This document shows positions 34,992 to 43,812 of a stretch of 64,000 bases of DNA, in pieces. A program made the position numbers and the translations under genes. Under the pieces are notes generated by a model. The model was not told where the DNA came from. It saw nothing but the letters and a program-made list of their open reading frames with translations, and made no database searches. This stretch comes from Echinimonas agarilytica (GTDB lineage: Bacteria > Pseudomonadota > Gammaproteobacteria > Enterobacterales > Neiellaceae): positions 620,001-684,000 of the forward strand of contig NZ_JAMQGP010000001.1 in NCBI RefSeq assembly GCF_023703465.1. Direction: 5' to 3'. Numbering within the stretch: position 1 is the first letter of the stretch; every line of letters begins with the position of its first letter.

Positions 34992-35455
34992 TGGATAGCC
35001 AAAATTATGTCGACGGTATTAATCGGCGACTACTGCTCGTGATTGTAGGTGTTGTACTGATGTTGGCGCTGGTGTTCGGTATCAGTATAACAACCAGTAA
35101 GAGCCGCAGTCAGTGGGATGCTTCCATTGGAGACATACTTGAAAGAGATTTTCGAGTCACGTTAGCCGGGGTGATTGCTGAAGCTCGCTTGAAAGGGAAT
35201 GTATCCTTTGTAGAGATTCAGGGGCGCAAGATTAAGGTTAACCGTGCGGGCCGACCGATGGTAGCAGGTTTAAATAACGAGCCAGATTGCGGTGCTATTT
35301 GGTTTCAGGTGATGGGTTTTGAACCTAACAATAGAAGTTATCCAGTAAGTCCGGTGGTAGTCACTAAAAAAGTTGATGACCGTAAGACCGTTGCATGTCG
35401 GTTTTATGGTATGTCAGGGGACTTTTTTGATTACACCCCTGATCCGATTAAATAG
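34991..35455 (+). CDS. mshF: MSHA biogenesis protein MshF
   Basis: A small membrane protein of 154 residues. The GTG at 34991, overlapping the mshG stop (TAGTG), gives MDSQNYVDGINRRLLLVIVG, a short cytoplasmic tail and one membrane helix (about 13-32). A longer frame reaches 34955 inside mshG but adds only an unlikely His/Ser segment. The periplasmic part has VSFVEIQGRKIKVNRAGRP and two Cys residues. MshF is defined mainly by position between mshG and mshB; its role in vibrios is poorly known. Confidence 0.78.
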   Translation: MDSQNYVDGINRRLLLVIVGVVLMLALVFGISITTSKSRSQWDASIGDILERDFRVTLAGVIAEARLKGNVSFVEIQGRKIKVNRAGRPMVAGLNNEPDCGAIWFQVMGFEPNNRSYPVSPVVVTKKVDDRKTVACRFYGMSGDFFDYTPDPIK

Positions 35456-35530
35456 ATGTAAAAATTTTTTGTTTTGAACAAGTTGTGCAATTAGACTGAA
35501 GTTAGACATTAGAAAGGCGGTCATGAGTTG

Positions 35531-36136
35531 ATGAACATATTAAATGATAAAAGTAGCAAGCAGTCAGGTTTCTCGTTGATTGAGTTGGTGATTGTTGTGA
35601 CTATTTTAGGTCTGTTGGCCGTCACTGCACTTCCGCGCTTTCTAGATGTAACTGATGAAGCACAAATCGCAAATATTGAAGGCATGGCCGGAGGTTTTGC
35701 TACGGGTGTGAGCCTTGTTCGAGCACAATGGGAAGCTGAAGGTCGGCCCAAGGTCAATTCAAAAAATAGTGTTGTATACGATGGAATACGTTTATATTTG
35801 ACTGAAGCGCAAGATTCGCCCATTGTTTCGCCTGGGTACCCCGTTGGTGACGCTCCCAGTGACAGCAATAGCGCATCAATGACATCTGAAAAATGTATTA
35901 AAGTATGGAACGGAATTTTACAAAACCCGGCGACCTTGACGAGTGATTCAAGTGAAGCGAACAACAACCGGTATTTTGTGGCTACAACATCAGCCGACTT
36001 GTGCATTTTTTACTTAGTACAAACATTGAATCGAAATACCAATGGTGCGATTGAAGACCCTTCGGGCTCGACGACTGTTGGAAATAATTTTGTATATGAT
36101 CCGGCGAATGGCCGTGTATCAGTTAATATTAACTAG
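35531..36136 (+). CDS. mshB: MSHA minor pilin MshB
   Basis: A type IV prepilin of 201 residues. The leader MNILNDKSSKQSG is cleaved before FSLIELVIVVTILGLLAVTALPRF, with Glu5 of the mature helix present. The ATG at 35531 is preferred to the TTG just before it. An out-of-frame ATG at 35523 opens a two-codon frame (ATGAGTTGA) in between. The C-terminal head holds two Cys (about 121 and 158) that may form the pilin disulfide loop. MshB-type pilins prime or cap the MshA fibre. The 75-base AT-rich gap after mshF could hold a promoter, but no pair of hexamers is convincing. Confidence 0.9.
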   Translation: MNILNDKSSKQSGFSLIELVIVVTILGLLAVTALPRFLDVTDEAQIANIEGMAGGFATGVSLVRAQWEAEGRPKVNSKNSVVYDGIRLYLTEAQDSPIVSPGYPVGDAPSDSNSASMTSEKCIKVWNGILQNPATLTSDSSEANNNRYFVATTSADLCIFYLVQTLNRNTNGAIEDPSGSTTVGNNFVYDPANGRVSVNIN

Positions 36137-36173
36137 TTAACAACTAAAATCTATAAAGTAGAGGGTAGTCTAT

Positions 36174-36629
36174 ATGAGACAGCAACAAGGCTTTACGCTG
36201 ATCGAATTGGTGGTAGTGATTGTTATTTTGGGTATCCTTGCCGTAACAGCCGCACCACGTTTTATTAATTTGCAAGGCGATGCTCGCCTCTCGACTATTC
36301 AAGGACTGAAAGGCGCAATTGACGGAGCAAACTCGCTCGTATTCAGCCGTGCAGCAATCGATGGAACTGAAAGTGCACCAACAGGAACTGTGGATGTGCA
36401 AGGCGCAACCGTGAATATCGTTTATGGTTATATAAAAGGTGCTGAAGCTGACATCGTTGCAGCAGTAAATATGAATGCCGACGATTGGGAAATTACAGGA
36501 ACGGCCCCTGTTAAGTTCTTTCCGAAGGGAGCTGACTCGAGTGGTAGCTGCTCTATTTCATATACCGAAGCAACGTCTGGAGCATCTTATACATTGACTC
36601 TCGATGCAACAGATGCAGGCGATTGCTAA
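36174..36629 (+). CDS. mshA: MSHA major pilin MshA
   Basis: A 151-residue type IVa prepilin and the probable main subunit of the pilus. A very short leader MRQQQG is cleaved before [20 protein letters not shown], the standard helix with mature Glu5. The globular head (about 50-151) is Ala/Gly/Thr-rich with [20 protein letters not shown] and a C-terminal Cys pair (Cys126 in SGSCSI and the final Cys151). A strong terminator follows at once, as expected for an mshA that is more abundant than the downstream minor pilins. Ser/Thr-rich head and an adjacent oligosaccharyltransferase gene make O-glycosylation plausible. Confidence 0.94.
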   Translation: MRQQQGFTLIELVVVIVILGILAVTAAPRFINLQGDARLSTIQGLKGAIDGANSLVFSRAAIDGTESAPTGTVDVQGATVNIVYGYIKGAEADIVAAVNMNADDWEITGTAPVKFFPKGADSSGSCSISYTEATSGASYTLTLDATDAGDC

Positions 36630-36645
36630 ATTGACTTCGATTGAA

Positions 36646-36672
36646 GGCAGCCAATATGGCTGCCTTTTTTTT
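36646..36672 (+). terminator. Rho-independent terminator after mshA
   Basis: GGCAGCC (36646-36652) and GGCTGCC (36658-36664) form a perfect 7-bp stem with a 5-base loop, followed by eight T. It separates mshA from the oligosaccharyltransferase gene and the second minor-pilin block, probably lowering expression of these. Confidence 0.92.
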
Positions 36673-36712
36673 GCTCATTAAACAGTGCAAAGTAGAGAAC
36701 TATTAAAGGTAT

Positions 36713-38407
36713 ATGGAGTTAGTTCAAAGAAAAGGAACTTTTGTGGCATGCGGAATCCTAATACTACTTATTGTGAGTAGTTTAGTGAGTGCTGTTTTCG
36801 ACAACATGGGAGGCTCTTCACTGGCATTGCCAATTAACAATTTAGTGTGGTGCTGTTTTTCAATCCTTTCCTATTTTTCATGTCGTTTAATTTGCGCGCA
36901 AGCCAATGCCAAGATATCTAACAACGCCATTGTGTATCTCATGTTTATCGTATCCTTGATTGGCCCTTTGGCTTGGGGAAATGAAGCAGGAGTCGAAGTC
37001 GTTTACCGAATGATCGGGGTGATTCTAGGTGCGGTAACTCTATTTTTTGTTTGGAATCTGCTTAGTATTAGGAATATTGATGCGTATCTAAATGCTTTGA
37101 TTGTGATGGGGGGCGTTCAAGTTCTTATTGGCATTTACCAACTTTTTGCAGCATCATTTTTGGATATTACAATCAATACGGTTTGGAATTCTCCTATTCC
37201 CGTTGGAAGCTTTCAACAGCCGAATGTCATGGCATCTTTTTTAGTCGTGAGTGTCGTCGCGGCTTTTATAAAGCCACTCAATTTTGGCAGTTCAATACCA
37301 TCAACAACTCAAAGGCTCTCCGATTTCATTGCAAAGATTGTTTTGGTGGGCGCGTCTTTTACATTAATCGTGTTACTTTCACGGACAGCATTACTGAGCT
37401 TAGTGCTGTCTTTGATGCTGGTTGCTTTCGTGGCTTGGCGTACCGGAAGCGATAAGAAAAAACAACTATTCAGCGGCTTACTTCTCATCATATTAGGTGG
37501 CATCTTGGGAGTCATTTACAATGATTTTCAGGAGTCTATCCGCCGAGAAGTTGAATCTTCGCTTGTTTCTGGTGGCGTTCGTTTAGTCATCTGGCCTATT
37601 GTTTGGGACATGTTTTTAGAACATTGGCTATTCGGAATTGGGTATGGAAATTTTGAAGTCGCTTATTTGAATTTTCAAGCAGAGTTATACCAGCAAAATG
37701 GAGACTACGGCCTCTCGAAGTTGTCGCACCCACACAATGAAATATTGTTTTGGGCGGTAGAAGGTGGAATCCTACCTTGTGTTGGAATTTTGAGTTTTGC
37801 GATATTCGTGATTTGGCGTCTTTGCGTGTTGGGAGCTCGCGGCGCATATCTGGCGGCTTTGATGTTGCCTTTGGTTCTGCATTCACTTACGGAATATCCG
37901 TTTTATGCGTCCGCATTCCATTGGTTATTACTATGCAGTTTATTGGGTTTTCTGGAAGTGTTTTATCATCACCAAAACTTTCAACACATGCGTATAGTGA
38001 ATGTCAGTTTTGTAAACGCTTGGAATGGCGTGGCACTGAGCCTATCAAGTTTATTGGTCATATTCTGCTTGACCAATCTATGGACGATCCGGCAAGTGAC
38101 TGAAACGGTAAAAATGCCTGTTGAAACGCGCACATTAGAACCATTGCAGAGCATTGTGAACCCGTATGTTATGCAGTACCAGCTTGAATATATGATCATG
38201 CATTATACCTTGCCGATTTATCTGAAAGAGTCGAATAAGCAAGGCTTGCTGCAATATGTAGAGTGGGCGCAAGGAGCAATGAAGCGCAAGCCTCGCGTTG
38301 AGTTACTGATTAATATGATTCGAAGTTACACTGTTTTACAAATGCACTCCGAGGCAACTGCGACCATCCAACACATGAAGTATCTCTATCCGAATGCCAA
38401 GTTGTAA
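36713..38407 (+). CDS. PglL/PilO-like protein O-oligosaccharyltransferase (O-antigen-ligase family)
   Basis: A polytopic inner-membrane protein of 564 residues, about 12 hydrophobic segments. It has the Wzy_C/O-antigen ligase architecture in the PglL subgroup: PIPVGSFQQPNVMASFLVV (about 162-180), the large periplasmic loop ending LSHPHNEILFWAVEGG (about 338-353), then HSLTEYPFYASAFHWLLL (about 383-400). The QPN and HPHNE motifs are those of bacterial O-oligosaccharyltransferases that move lipid-linked glycans onto pilin Ser/Thr. A C-terminal soluble segment (about 465-564) resembles the helical tail of PglL proteins. It follows the mshA terminator by 40 bases and precedes mshC, so MshA is the obvious acceptor (inference). 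An O-antigen ligase acting on LPS is the alternative, less likely here. Confidence 0.82.
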   Translation: MELVQRKGTFVACGILILLIVSSLVSAVFDNMGGSSLALPINNLVWCCFSILSYFSCRLICAQANAKISNNAIVYLMFIVSLIGPLAWGNEAGVEVVYRMIGVILGAVTLFFVWNLLSIRNIDAYLNALIVMGGVQVLIGIYQLFAASFLDITINTVWNSPIPVGSFQQPNVMASFLVVSVVAAFIKPLNFGSSIPSTTQRLSDFIAKIVLVGASFTLIVLLSRTALLSLVLSLMLVAFVAWRTGSDKKKQLFSGLLLIILGGILGVIYNDFQESIRREVESSLVSGGVRLVIWPIVWDMFLEHWLFGIGYGNFEVAYLNFQAELYQQNGDYGLSKLSHPHNEILFWAVEGGILPCVGILSFAIFVIWRLCVLGARGAYLAALMLPLVLHSLTEYPFYASAFHWLLLCSLLGFLEVFYHHQNFQHMRIVNVSFVNAWNGVALSLSSLLVIFCLTNLWTIRQVTETVKMPVETRTLEPLQSIVNPYVMQYQLEYMIMHYTLPIYLKESNKQGLLQYVEWAQGAMKRKPRVELLINMIRSYTVLQMHSEATATIQHMKYLYPNAKL

Positions 38408-38532
38408 TCGAGTTGCCTGATTCGTCGTTGACTTAGGTGCTGATTTTCAGCGACCAACGCATTGTGTTGATATACAATATGAAGACACCTATATGTGAAT
38501 TTGACTCAATTCTCGAGGAGCCAATACCAATC

Positions 38533-38985
38533 ATGAGACATGCCTTTAAGCAGAGACAGTCGTCTGGTTTTACGGTGATTGAGTTGGTGGTCATCATTAT
38601 TATTCTTGGGATTATTTCGATTACCGTTATCCCTCGCTTTATGTCGAGCCAAGGCTTTGCTGAAGTTGCAATGCGAGATGAGTTGGTTGAGCGATTGCGC
38701 TCTGTGCAATTATCGGCCATGAGTTCAGTAAGCGGTGAATGCCACATGCTGGTTGTAACGCCCTCTTTCTTTGGTGTGTCGCAACGCGATACTGGATCTT
38801 GTCCAAGCACCTACCTTGATAATGTGACGTCATTTGTGTCCGTCACGTCCTCGCTTAAAAATATAAGCTTTGACCGCTTAGGTCGGCCGCAAGACGACTG
38901 TGCGGGTGGTTGCGATGTGATCATAACCGGCTCTACGACCGAGTCATTGAGGATTGAGTCGGAGGGTTTTATTCATGCTTTGTAA
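38533..38985 (+). CDS. mshC: MSHA minor pilin MshC
   Basis: A 150-residue prepilin. GAGGAG is placed 12 bases before the ATG at 38533, which gives leader MRHAFKQRQSSG and then FTVIELVVIIIILGIISITV. A longer frame to 38437 lacks support. The head carries two Cys pairs (SGECHMLV, DTGSCPS, DDCAGGC). MshC is one of the minor pilins thought to form the priming complex with MshD, MshO and MshP. The 125-base gap before it (38408-38532) contains AT-rich TTGATATACAATATG but no certain promoter. Confidence 0.88.
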   Translation: MRHAFKQRQSSGFTVIELVVIIIILGIISITVIPRFMSSQGFAEVAMRDELVERLRSVQLSAMSSVSGECHMLVVTPSFFGVSQRDTGSCPSTYLDNVTSFVSVTSSLKNISFDRLGRPQDDCAGGCDVIITGSTTESLRIESEGFIHAL

Positions 38986-39526
38986 AGGCAATAATGGCTT
39001 TACTCTCATAGAGTTGGTTGTCGGTATTGTGGTCATGGCTATTGCTATGTTGATCATTACCGGTGTGCTTGCGCCTCAGGCACGAAATACCGTTGATCCA
39101 GTGATGGATGTGAAAGCGTCAGAACTTGCTCAAACCATGATGAACGAGATCCTTGCAAAATCTTATGATGAAAACTCTGATCATGACGGAAGTCGTTGGC
39201 GGTGCAGCGAAGTTATTCCCGGAATTGTTGTGCCGGCCTGCGGCAATGGATTAGGGCCTGAGGAAGCAAACCGTGTGCTCTACAATGATGTGGATGATTT
39301 TGATACAGGGGGAGCCTTTATTTCAGGAAATGATCTGCTCAATTCATCGGGCCAAATCATTGGTGATTTATATCCAAATTTCGCCGTTCGTATCGATGTA
39401 TCTCATGATGCGACAGCATTTGATGGTGCCGCCAATGCCATTGATATTGCAAAAAGGATTGATGTTATCGTTCGTGTTCCATCGGGACGAGAGTTTGTGT
39501 TCTCGGCTTATCGGGGGAACTATTAA
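38975..39526 (+). CDS. mshD: MSHA minor pilin MshD
   Basis: A prepilin of 183 residues. GGAGGG eight bases before the ATG at 38975 fixes the start, 11 bases inside mshC. Leader MLCKGNNG is followed by [20 protein letters not shown]. The head is acidic (DENSDHDGSRWRC, YNDVDDFDTGG) and may bind calcium, as similar Asp-rich loops do in other minor pilins such as PilV/GspK-like proteins. Its stop overlaps the mshO start (TAATG). Confidence 0.88.
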   Translation: MLCKGNNGFTLIELVVGIVVMAIAMLIITGVLAPQARNTVDPVMDVKASELAQTMMNEILAKSYDENSDHDGSRWRCSEVIPGIVVPACGNGLGPEEANRVLYNDVDDFDTGGAFISGNDLLNSSGQIIGDLYPNFAVRIDVSHDATAFDGAANAIDIAKRIDVIVRVPSGREFVFSAYRGNY

Positions 39527-40314
39527 TGAGGGGGCGCCAAGTGCAATCAGCATTTACGTTGATGGAGCTTGTCATCGTGTTGATGATCTTAGGTATCTTG
39601 GCGGTATCTTCCACGGTTTTTATTCAGTACGGTGTTGAAACCTATTTAGCCGGTGTGGACCGCCAAAAGATGAGCGGTTCAGGACGCTTTTTAGTGGAGC
39701 GGTTGTCACGAGAGTTGCGTGATGCAGTTCCCGGTAGTCCAAGAATTCATGATGTGTTTTCTGAGACCGGAGACAATGGTGCGAACGAAGGAAGTTGCCT
39801 ATCTTTCAGGCCAACCGAAGCAGCCTTTGCCTACCTAGAGGCTCCCATTGTGCCTAAAGGGGCTTCACTCACCGCAACGGTAATGCCCGACAGTACGTTC
39901 CCAAATAATCTCAGTAGCTATATTGCAGTGATCTTTCCTGAGTCATATACCGACTTTAATGTGGCGAATGGCCGTGCTGCCACTGTGAGTGATGTGGATA
40001 CGTCAGTTGTGCCCCATGTTGTGACGTTTTCTAGCGCAGTCCAGTTTGAGCAGAACTCGCCAGCGCAACGCCTTTATCTTACACATAGCGAAATAACCTA
40101 TTGTTTAGATGCAGGTAATGTCTATCGATACATTAATCGTTTGACGCCAGTTTTGATGGGACAAAACTATGGCAATACCGCAGCAGAATTGATGTTTTCA
40201 AGAAGCGGGTCAAGTTATTCCTTTTATTCCCTCATAACAGTGCTCATGCGGTTATCTGAGCGTGGAGAAGATGTGGTGTTAAGTCATGAAATTCAACTAC
40301 TCCAACAACCTTAA
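39526..40314 (+). CDS. mshO: MSHA minor pilin MshO
   Basis: A 262-residue prepilin (GspJ/PilW-like size). The helix reads FTLMELVIVLMILGILAVSS with the key mature Glu5. The residue before the cleavage site is Ala (QVQSA-FTLM) rather than the usual Gly, which prepilin peptidases tolerate less well. RFLVERLSRELRDAVPGSPR follows the helix as in PilW proteins. It overlaps mshD by one base and mshP by 29 bases, so the block is translated as one unit. Confidence 0.88.
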   Translation: MRGRQVQSAFTLMELVIVLMILGILAVSSTVFIQYGVETYLAGVDRQKMSGSGRFLVERLSRELRDAVPGSPRIHDVFSETGDNGANEGSCLSFRPTEAAFAYLEAPIVPKGASLTATVMPDSTFPNNLSSYIAVIFPESYTDFNVANGRAATVSDVDTSVVPHVVTFSSAVQFEQNSPAQRLYLTHSEITYCLDAGNVYRYINRLTPVLMGQNYGNTAAELMFSRSGSSYSFYSLITVLMRLSERGEDVVLSHEIQLLQQP

Positions 40315-40720
40315 TCGCCAAAAAGGCGTAGGCCTAGTGATTGCCCTATTCACCATCATTGTGATGTCGCTGCTTGCAATGTCATTGATTCGACTTCTTT
40401 CCGATGCTGGCCGAAGTGTGGCTGTTGAAGTGTATGGGACTCGAGCATTACTTGCAGCACAAAGCGGTGCAGAGTTGGCAATGGTGAAAGTATTTCCATT
40501 ATCAAATGGTGCAGGAGAGGCGTGCTTTAGTGATGAGACCGTGTCGTTTGCCAATGCTCAGGGACTTAAAAATTGTACTGTTTCAATCTCATGTAGCCAA
40601 GTGAGCCAAGATTCAGTTTCTTACTACACGCTACAAGCAGTAGGAGCGTGTAGCGCAGGAGCCGATAGCATTGCTGTGGAGCGCGCGATAGAAATTGAAG
40701 CGCGTGGGTTATCTCTGTGA
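40286..40720 (+). CDS. mshP: MSHA biogenesis protein MshP (PilX/GspK-like)
   Basis: A 144-residue protein with a prepilin-like N-terminus in which KG-VGLVIALFTIIVMSLLAM replaces the FTLIE consensus, as is normal for MshP/PilX proteins. AAQSGAELAMVKVFPL follows the helix, a motif shared with PilX-type minor pilins. Four Cys residues (CFSDET, LKNCTVSISCS, GACSAG) lie in the small head. It begins 29 bases inside mshO and ends overlapping the GTG of mshQ. Confidence 0.87.
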   Translation: MKFNYSNNLNRQKGVGLVIALFTIIVMSLLAMSLIRLLSDAGRSVAVEVYGTRALLAAQSGAELAMVKVFPLSNGAGEACFSDETVSFANAQGLKNCTVSISCSQVSQDSVSYYTLQAVGACSAGADSIAVERAIEIEARGLSL

Positions 40721-43700
40721 ATATTCGTTTTGTATTTTACCTCCTTTGTGGCTTGCTATTTTTTGCTTTGAGCACCAAGGCAAATGCGGTTGCATGCGAA
40801 GATGTACTTTCTAAAACTCTGCAAGGTCTTCGCACTGGCGCCTTTCTGCAATTCAGAAATGGAACCAAGGTGATCAATACGCCGGCGGGCGAGCAATTTG
40901 ATTTTGAGATCTTGTATGACTTAACAAGCGGTAGTTCTTGTCCAGGAGCTTTTCCCGACGGACAATGCCAAATTTCAAACCAGCTTGGTATACGCCCGAA
41001 TGGTATTCCCTTACGTGATGTCGCCTCCGGGGGGCGAACAATTATTGTCAATACGGGCGAAACCGTAATTTTGGGACAAAATGGAGAGTCTCGTTTTAAC
41101 CAAATCATAATGAACGGTGGCGACCTGTACTTCTGGGGAGGTGCTGGAGCCAATCTTAACGCTAAAGGGTATGTGGAGTATGAGATCAGAGAACTCATCG
41201 TTCAAAGTGGTGACTCGACCGTATTTTTCCCTCCGGGAGATATTTGGATAGGGCAAACCTTTAATATCGTATCAGGTGAAATAATCACCGAAGGTTTATC
41301 AACTGCAGGCGTTGATCCAAGTAACCCTTTGAAGTCTCAAACAACGCGTTTTTATTCAAATGCTCAAATCGTGTTGCAAAGCAATGCGACGGGCATCAAT
41401 AAGGACACAAGTTACCCAGTAGAAAATTTAGTGATTTACACTGATAAACGGGTTCAAATTTTTAACGGCCATATTCGGGGTGCTTTAGTACAGGACGCAA
41501 GAGATGCTAATTACGAAACATTAGAGCTTCAAAATAGTACGGCTAAATTTGAAGGTTTGGCTGTGGTTGAGACTTCCGTAGACACTTTCAATGGCGAGAT
41601 CATACACAACTCCGATGTTCTCAACGCCGATTTTTCGGATATTTGTGATAGCAACACAGTCACTGATATTGAAGTTGTGCCTGCAGCTCCTAAAGCGCTG
41701 ACCTGCGAGGCCGTCGATGTCACTATTCGTATGCTCAACGCAGGAAACCTTATCTCTGATTACGAAGGTACAATTGAGCTCAGCTCCAGTACCAACAAGG
41801 GCAATTGGCAATCTCAAGCTTCCAATCAGGGCAGTTTAACGGGGACGGGGGGCGACAATGGCAGCGCCTTTTATGCCTTTGACAGTGACGATGGTGGAAC
41901 GGTGACCTTAAGCTTTCGGCATCCCGAGGTGGGGCCTGTGACCTTGTATGCCTCCGATGGCAGTGTGACTGGCACTGGCAGTGACGTTGAATTTGTGCCC
42001 GAAGGCTTTACGGTAGACTTTTTAGCAGAAAACCCTATTGCTAATACTGTCTTTAGCGCCATTATTACAGCCGTTGAAAGCTCCGATGATCCTGCTGTCT
42101 GTGTACCTGACGACAGCTATACGGGGACCAAGTCCATCGACTTTTCCGTTGAATATGAAGACATTCACCCGGGGATCCCAGCCACCCAAGTGCGCAGCTT
42201 AAAAAATGATGTGGATACCGTGCCTGAGTATGGTAGCGGTGCACTGACGAAAATAGTTGAGTTCAACGCTGGCGTGTCAGAGCAAGTGCGTCAATTCAAA
42301 TATAAAGACGTAGGTGGGCTGACTTTACATGCATCCGAGGCGGATAGTAACGATCCGAGTACCCCGCTTGTTGAAGGACAAGGAACGGTGGTTGTCGTGC
42401 CCGCGGGGATCCGTTTATTAAAAGTGGCGAATGATGATTGCTCGTTGCTCAATCCTGAAGGTACAGCGTTGACTGGGAATGGTTTTGTGGCAGCAGGCCA
42501 AGAGTTTGAGCTCAGTATCGCGGGGATCATGCAACACTGTGAGCCGAGCGACGATTGTAGCTTAATATCTGATCCTTGTATTACGCCGAACTTTTCAGAA
42601 GACATCAGTTTTAGTCCGTCATTAGACACTCCCAGTGGTGGGCAATTGGGTACCTTTCAAGTGGATGGTAACGCAGGCATGGCAGTGGTGCCTGCTGATT
42701 TTAGTGATGGTTTTGCCACACTCTCAAAAGTGACGTACAGCGAAGTTGGAAGTGTGACGCTGGAAGCGGAGCTGGCGGATTTTTTGGGGACGGGCACTGG
42801 GGCGCAAGTTCATGCTCAAACCATCGGGCGTTTTTATCCTGCATACTTTGAGCTCGAAAGCTCATCGGCCATGGCCAGCTGTGTGCTTGGAGACTTTTCC
42901 TATTTAGGGCACACAGCGCAACAACTCGATTATGAAGTCTTGGCGCGCAATGCCAACGATGGGACGGTGAGAAACTACGATACCGACAGTTTAGGTTATC
43001 AGTTTGCGGCACAAACCCCGAGTTATTGGCTGTTTAATCGAGCAGTGACAGACGTTGACTTAAGTGGTCGGTTGAATGGTTTGGGTAGCACGCTTAAGTG
43101 GGTCAATGGTGTGGTGATCTTGAGCGACAACTTTGGCGTTGAGCGGCAAGGCGTTAACGCGGCGATAGACAATGGTCCGTTTACAACAGCCGAGTTGGGG
43201 CTTTCACTCAAAGGTGGGGATGACGAAACCTTCGAAGCCAGCGAACTAACGTACCCTTGCACAGGTAGCTGTGATGCTATTCAGCTCTTGCCTGACGTCT
43301 CAAATTCATCGTTAGGTGTGCCTTTGGCGCCTATGTACTTCGGTCGCTTAGTGGTGGGCAATGGGTATGGCGCAGATACCGAAACAGTGCATGTTCGAAA
43401 TGAATTTGAGCGTTACGAATCTTCAGGTTTTGTATTTAACGGAAAAGATAGTTGCAGTGCTTTGACGTTGAATATGATGAGTTTTACACCGGATAACAGC
43501 GCCAGCGGTATCCCGATAGGTTCGGGTAAAAGTGAGGTGTCGATGACCTCAAATTTAAGCACGTATGGTGATGCGGTGGTGGCGAATGAGGGGCGTTATT
43601 GGGTGCGCTATAGTGCACCGGACAGTCGTGGGTATGCCACGCATTACATGGGTGTGGGCGGTGTAAGCGCGCCTTCAGAGAATTGGCCAGAGTGGCTAAA

Positions 43701-43812
43701 AGACGACTGGGGAAATACAGGCGTGTTGGATGAAGCGGTCTCAGGCGTTGCGGTTTTTGGGCGTCAGCGTAGCAGCGACCGAGTGATCACGCGGCGCGAA
43801 GTAATGCCTTAA
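40717..43812 (+). CDS. mshQ: MSHA biogenesis protein MshQ, large secreted tip/adhesin-like protein
   Basis: A 1031-residue secreted protein starting at GTG (GTGA overlap with mshP). The signal peptide ends near KANA-VA (about residue 24). An N-terminal part (about 25-310) has repeated strands such as IIMNGGDLYFWGGAGAN and LIVQSGDSTVFFPPGDIWIG. The C-terminal two thirds (about 325-1031) match the MshQ-specific DUF6701 region, with Ig-like segments (YEGTIELSSSTNKGNW, GSVTLEAELADFLGTGTGAQVHA) and the closing ENWPEWLKDDWGNTG. MshQ is thought to sit at the pilus tip. The second half appears richer in G and C than the first. The stop codon shares bases with that of the convergent gene at 43809. Confidence 0.88.
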   Translation: MNIRFVFYLLCGLLFFALSTKANAVACEDVLSKTLQGLRTGAFLQFRNGTKVINTPAGEQFDFEILYDLTSGSSCPGAFPDGQCQISNQLGIRPNGIPLRDVASGGRTIIVNTGETVILGQNGESRFNQIIMNGGDLYFWGGAGANLNAKGYVEYEIRELIVQSGDSTVFFPPGDIWIGQTFNIVSGEIITEGLSTAGVDPSNPLKSQTTRFYSNAQIVLQSNATGINKDTSYPVENLVIYTDKRVQIFNGHIRGALVQDARDANYETLELQNSTAKFEGLAVVETSVDTFNGEIIHNSDVLNADFSDICDSNTVTDIEVVPAAPKALTCEAVDVTIRMLNAGNLISDYEGTIELSSSTNKGNWQSQASNQGSLTGTGGDNGSAFYAFDSDDGGTVTLSFRHPEVGPVTLYASDGSVTGTGSDVEFVPEGFTVDFLAENPIANTVFSAIITAVESSDDPAVCVPDDSYTGTKSIDFSVEYEDIHPGIPATQVRSLKNDVDTVPEYGSGALTKIVEFNAGVSEQVRQFKYKDVGGLTLHASEADSNDPSTPLVEGQGTVVVVPAGIRLLKVANDDCSLLNPEGTALTGNGFVAAGQEFELSIAGIMQHCEPSDDCSLISDPCITPNFSEDISFSPSLDTPSGGQLGTFQVDGNAGMAVVPADFSDGFATLSKVTYSEVGSVTLEAELADFLGTGTGAQVHAQTIGRFYPAYFELESSSAMASCVLGDFSYLGHTAQQLDYEVLARNANDGTVRNYDTDSLGYQFAAQTPSYWLFNRAVTDVDLSGRLNGLGSTLKWVNGVVILSDNFGVERQGVNAAIDNGPFTTAELGLSLKGGDDETFEASELTYPCTGSCDAIQLLPDVSNSSLGVPLAPMYFGRLVVGNGYGADTETVHVRNEFERYESSGFVFNGKDSCSALTLNMMSFTPDNSASGIPIGSGKSEVSMTSNLSTYGDAVVANEGRYWVRYSAPDSRGYATHYMGVGGVSAPSENWPEWLKDDWGNTGVLDEAVSGVAVFGRQRSSDRVITRREVMP

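Noticed and set aside
35521-36006. 161-codon minus-strand frame over mshB
   Set aside because: Covers the conserved prepilin helix in antisense; no family features.
40737-41198. 153-codon minus-strand frame inside the 5' part of mshQ
   Set aside because: Antisense to mshQ, composition rich in Ser/Pro/Arg typical of shadow frames, no promoter or ribosome site.
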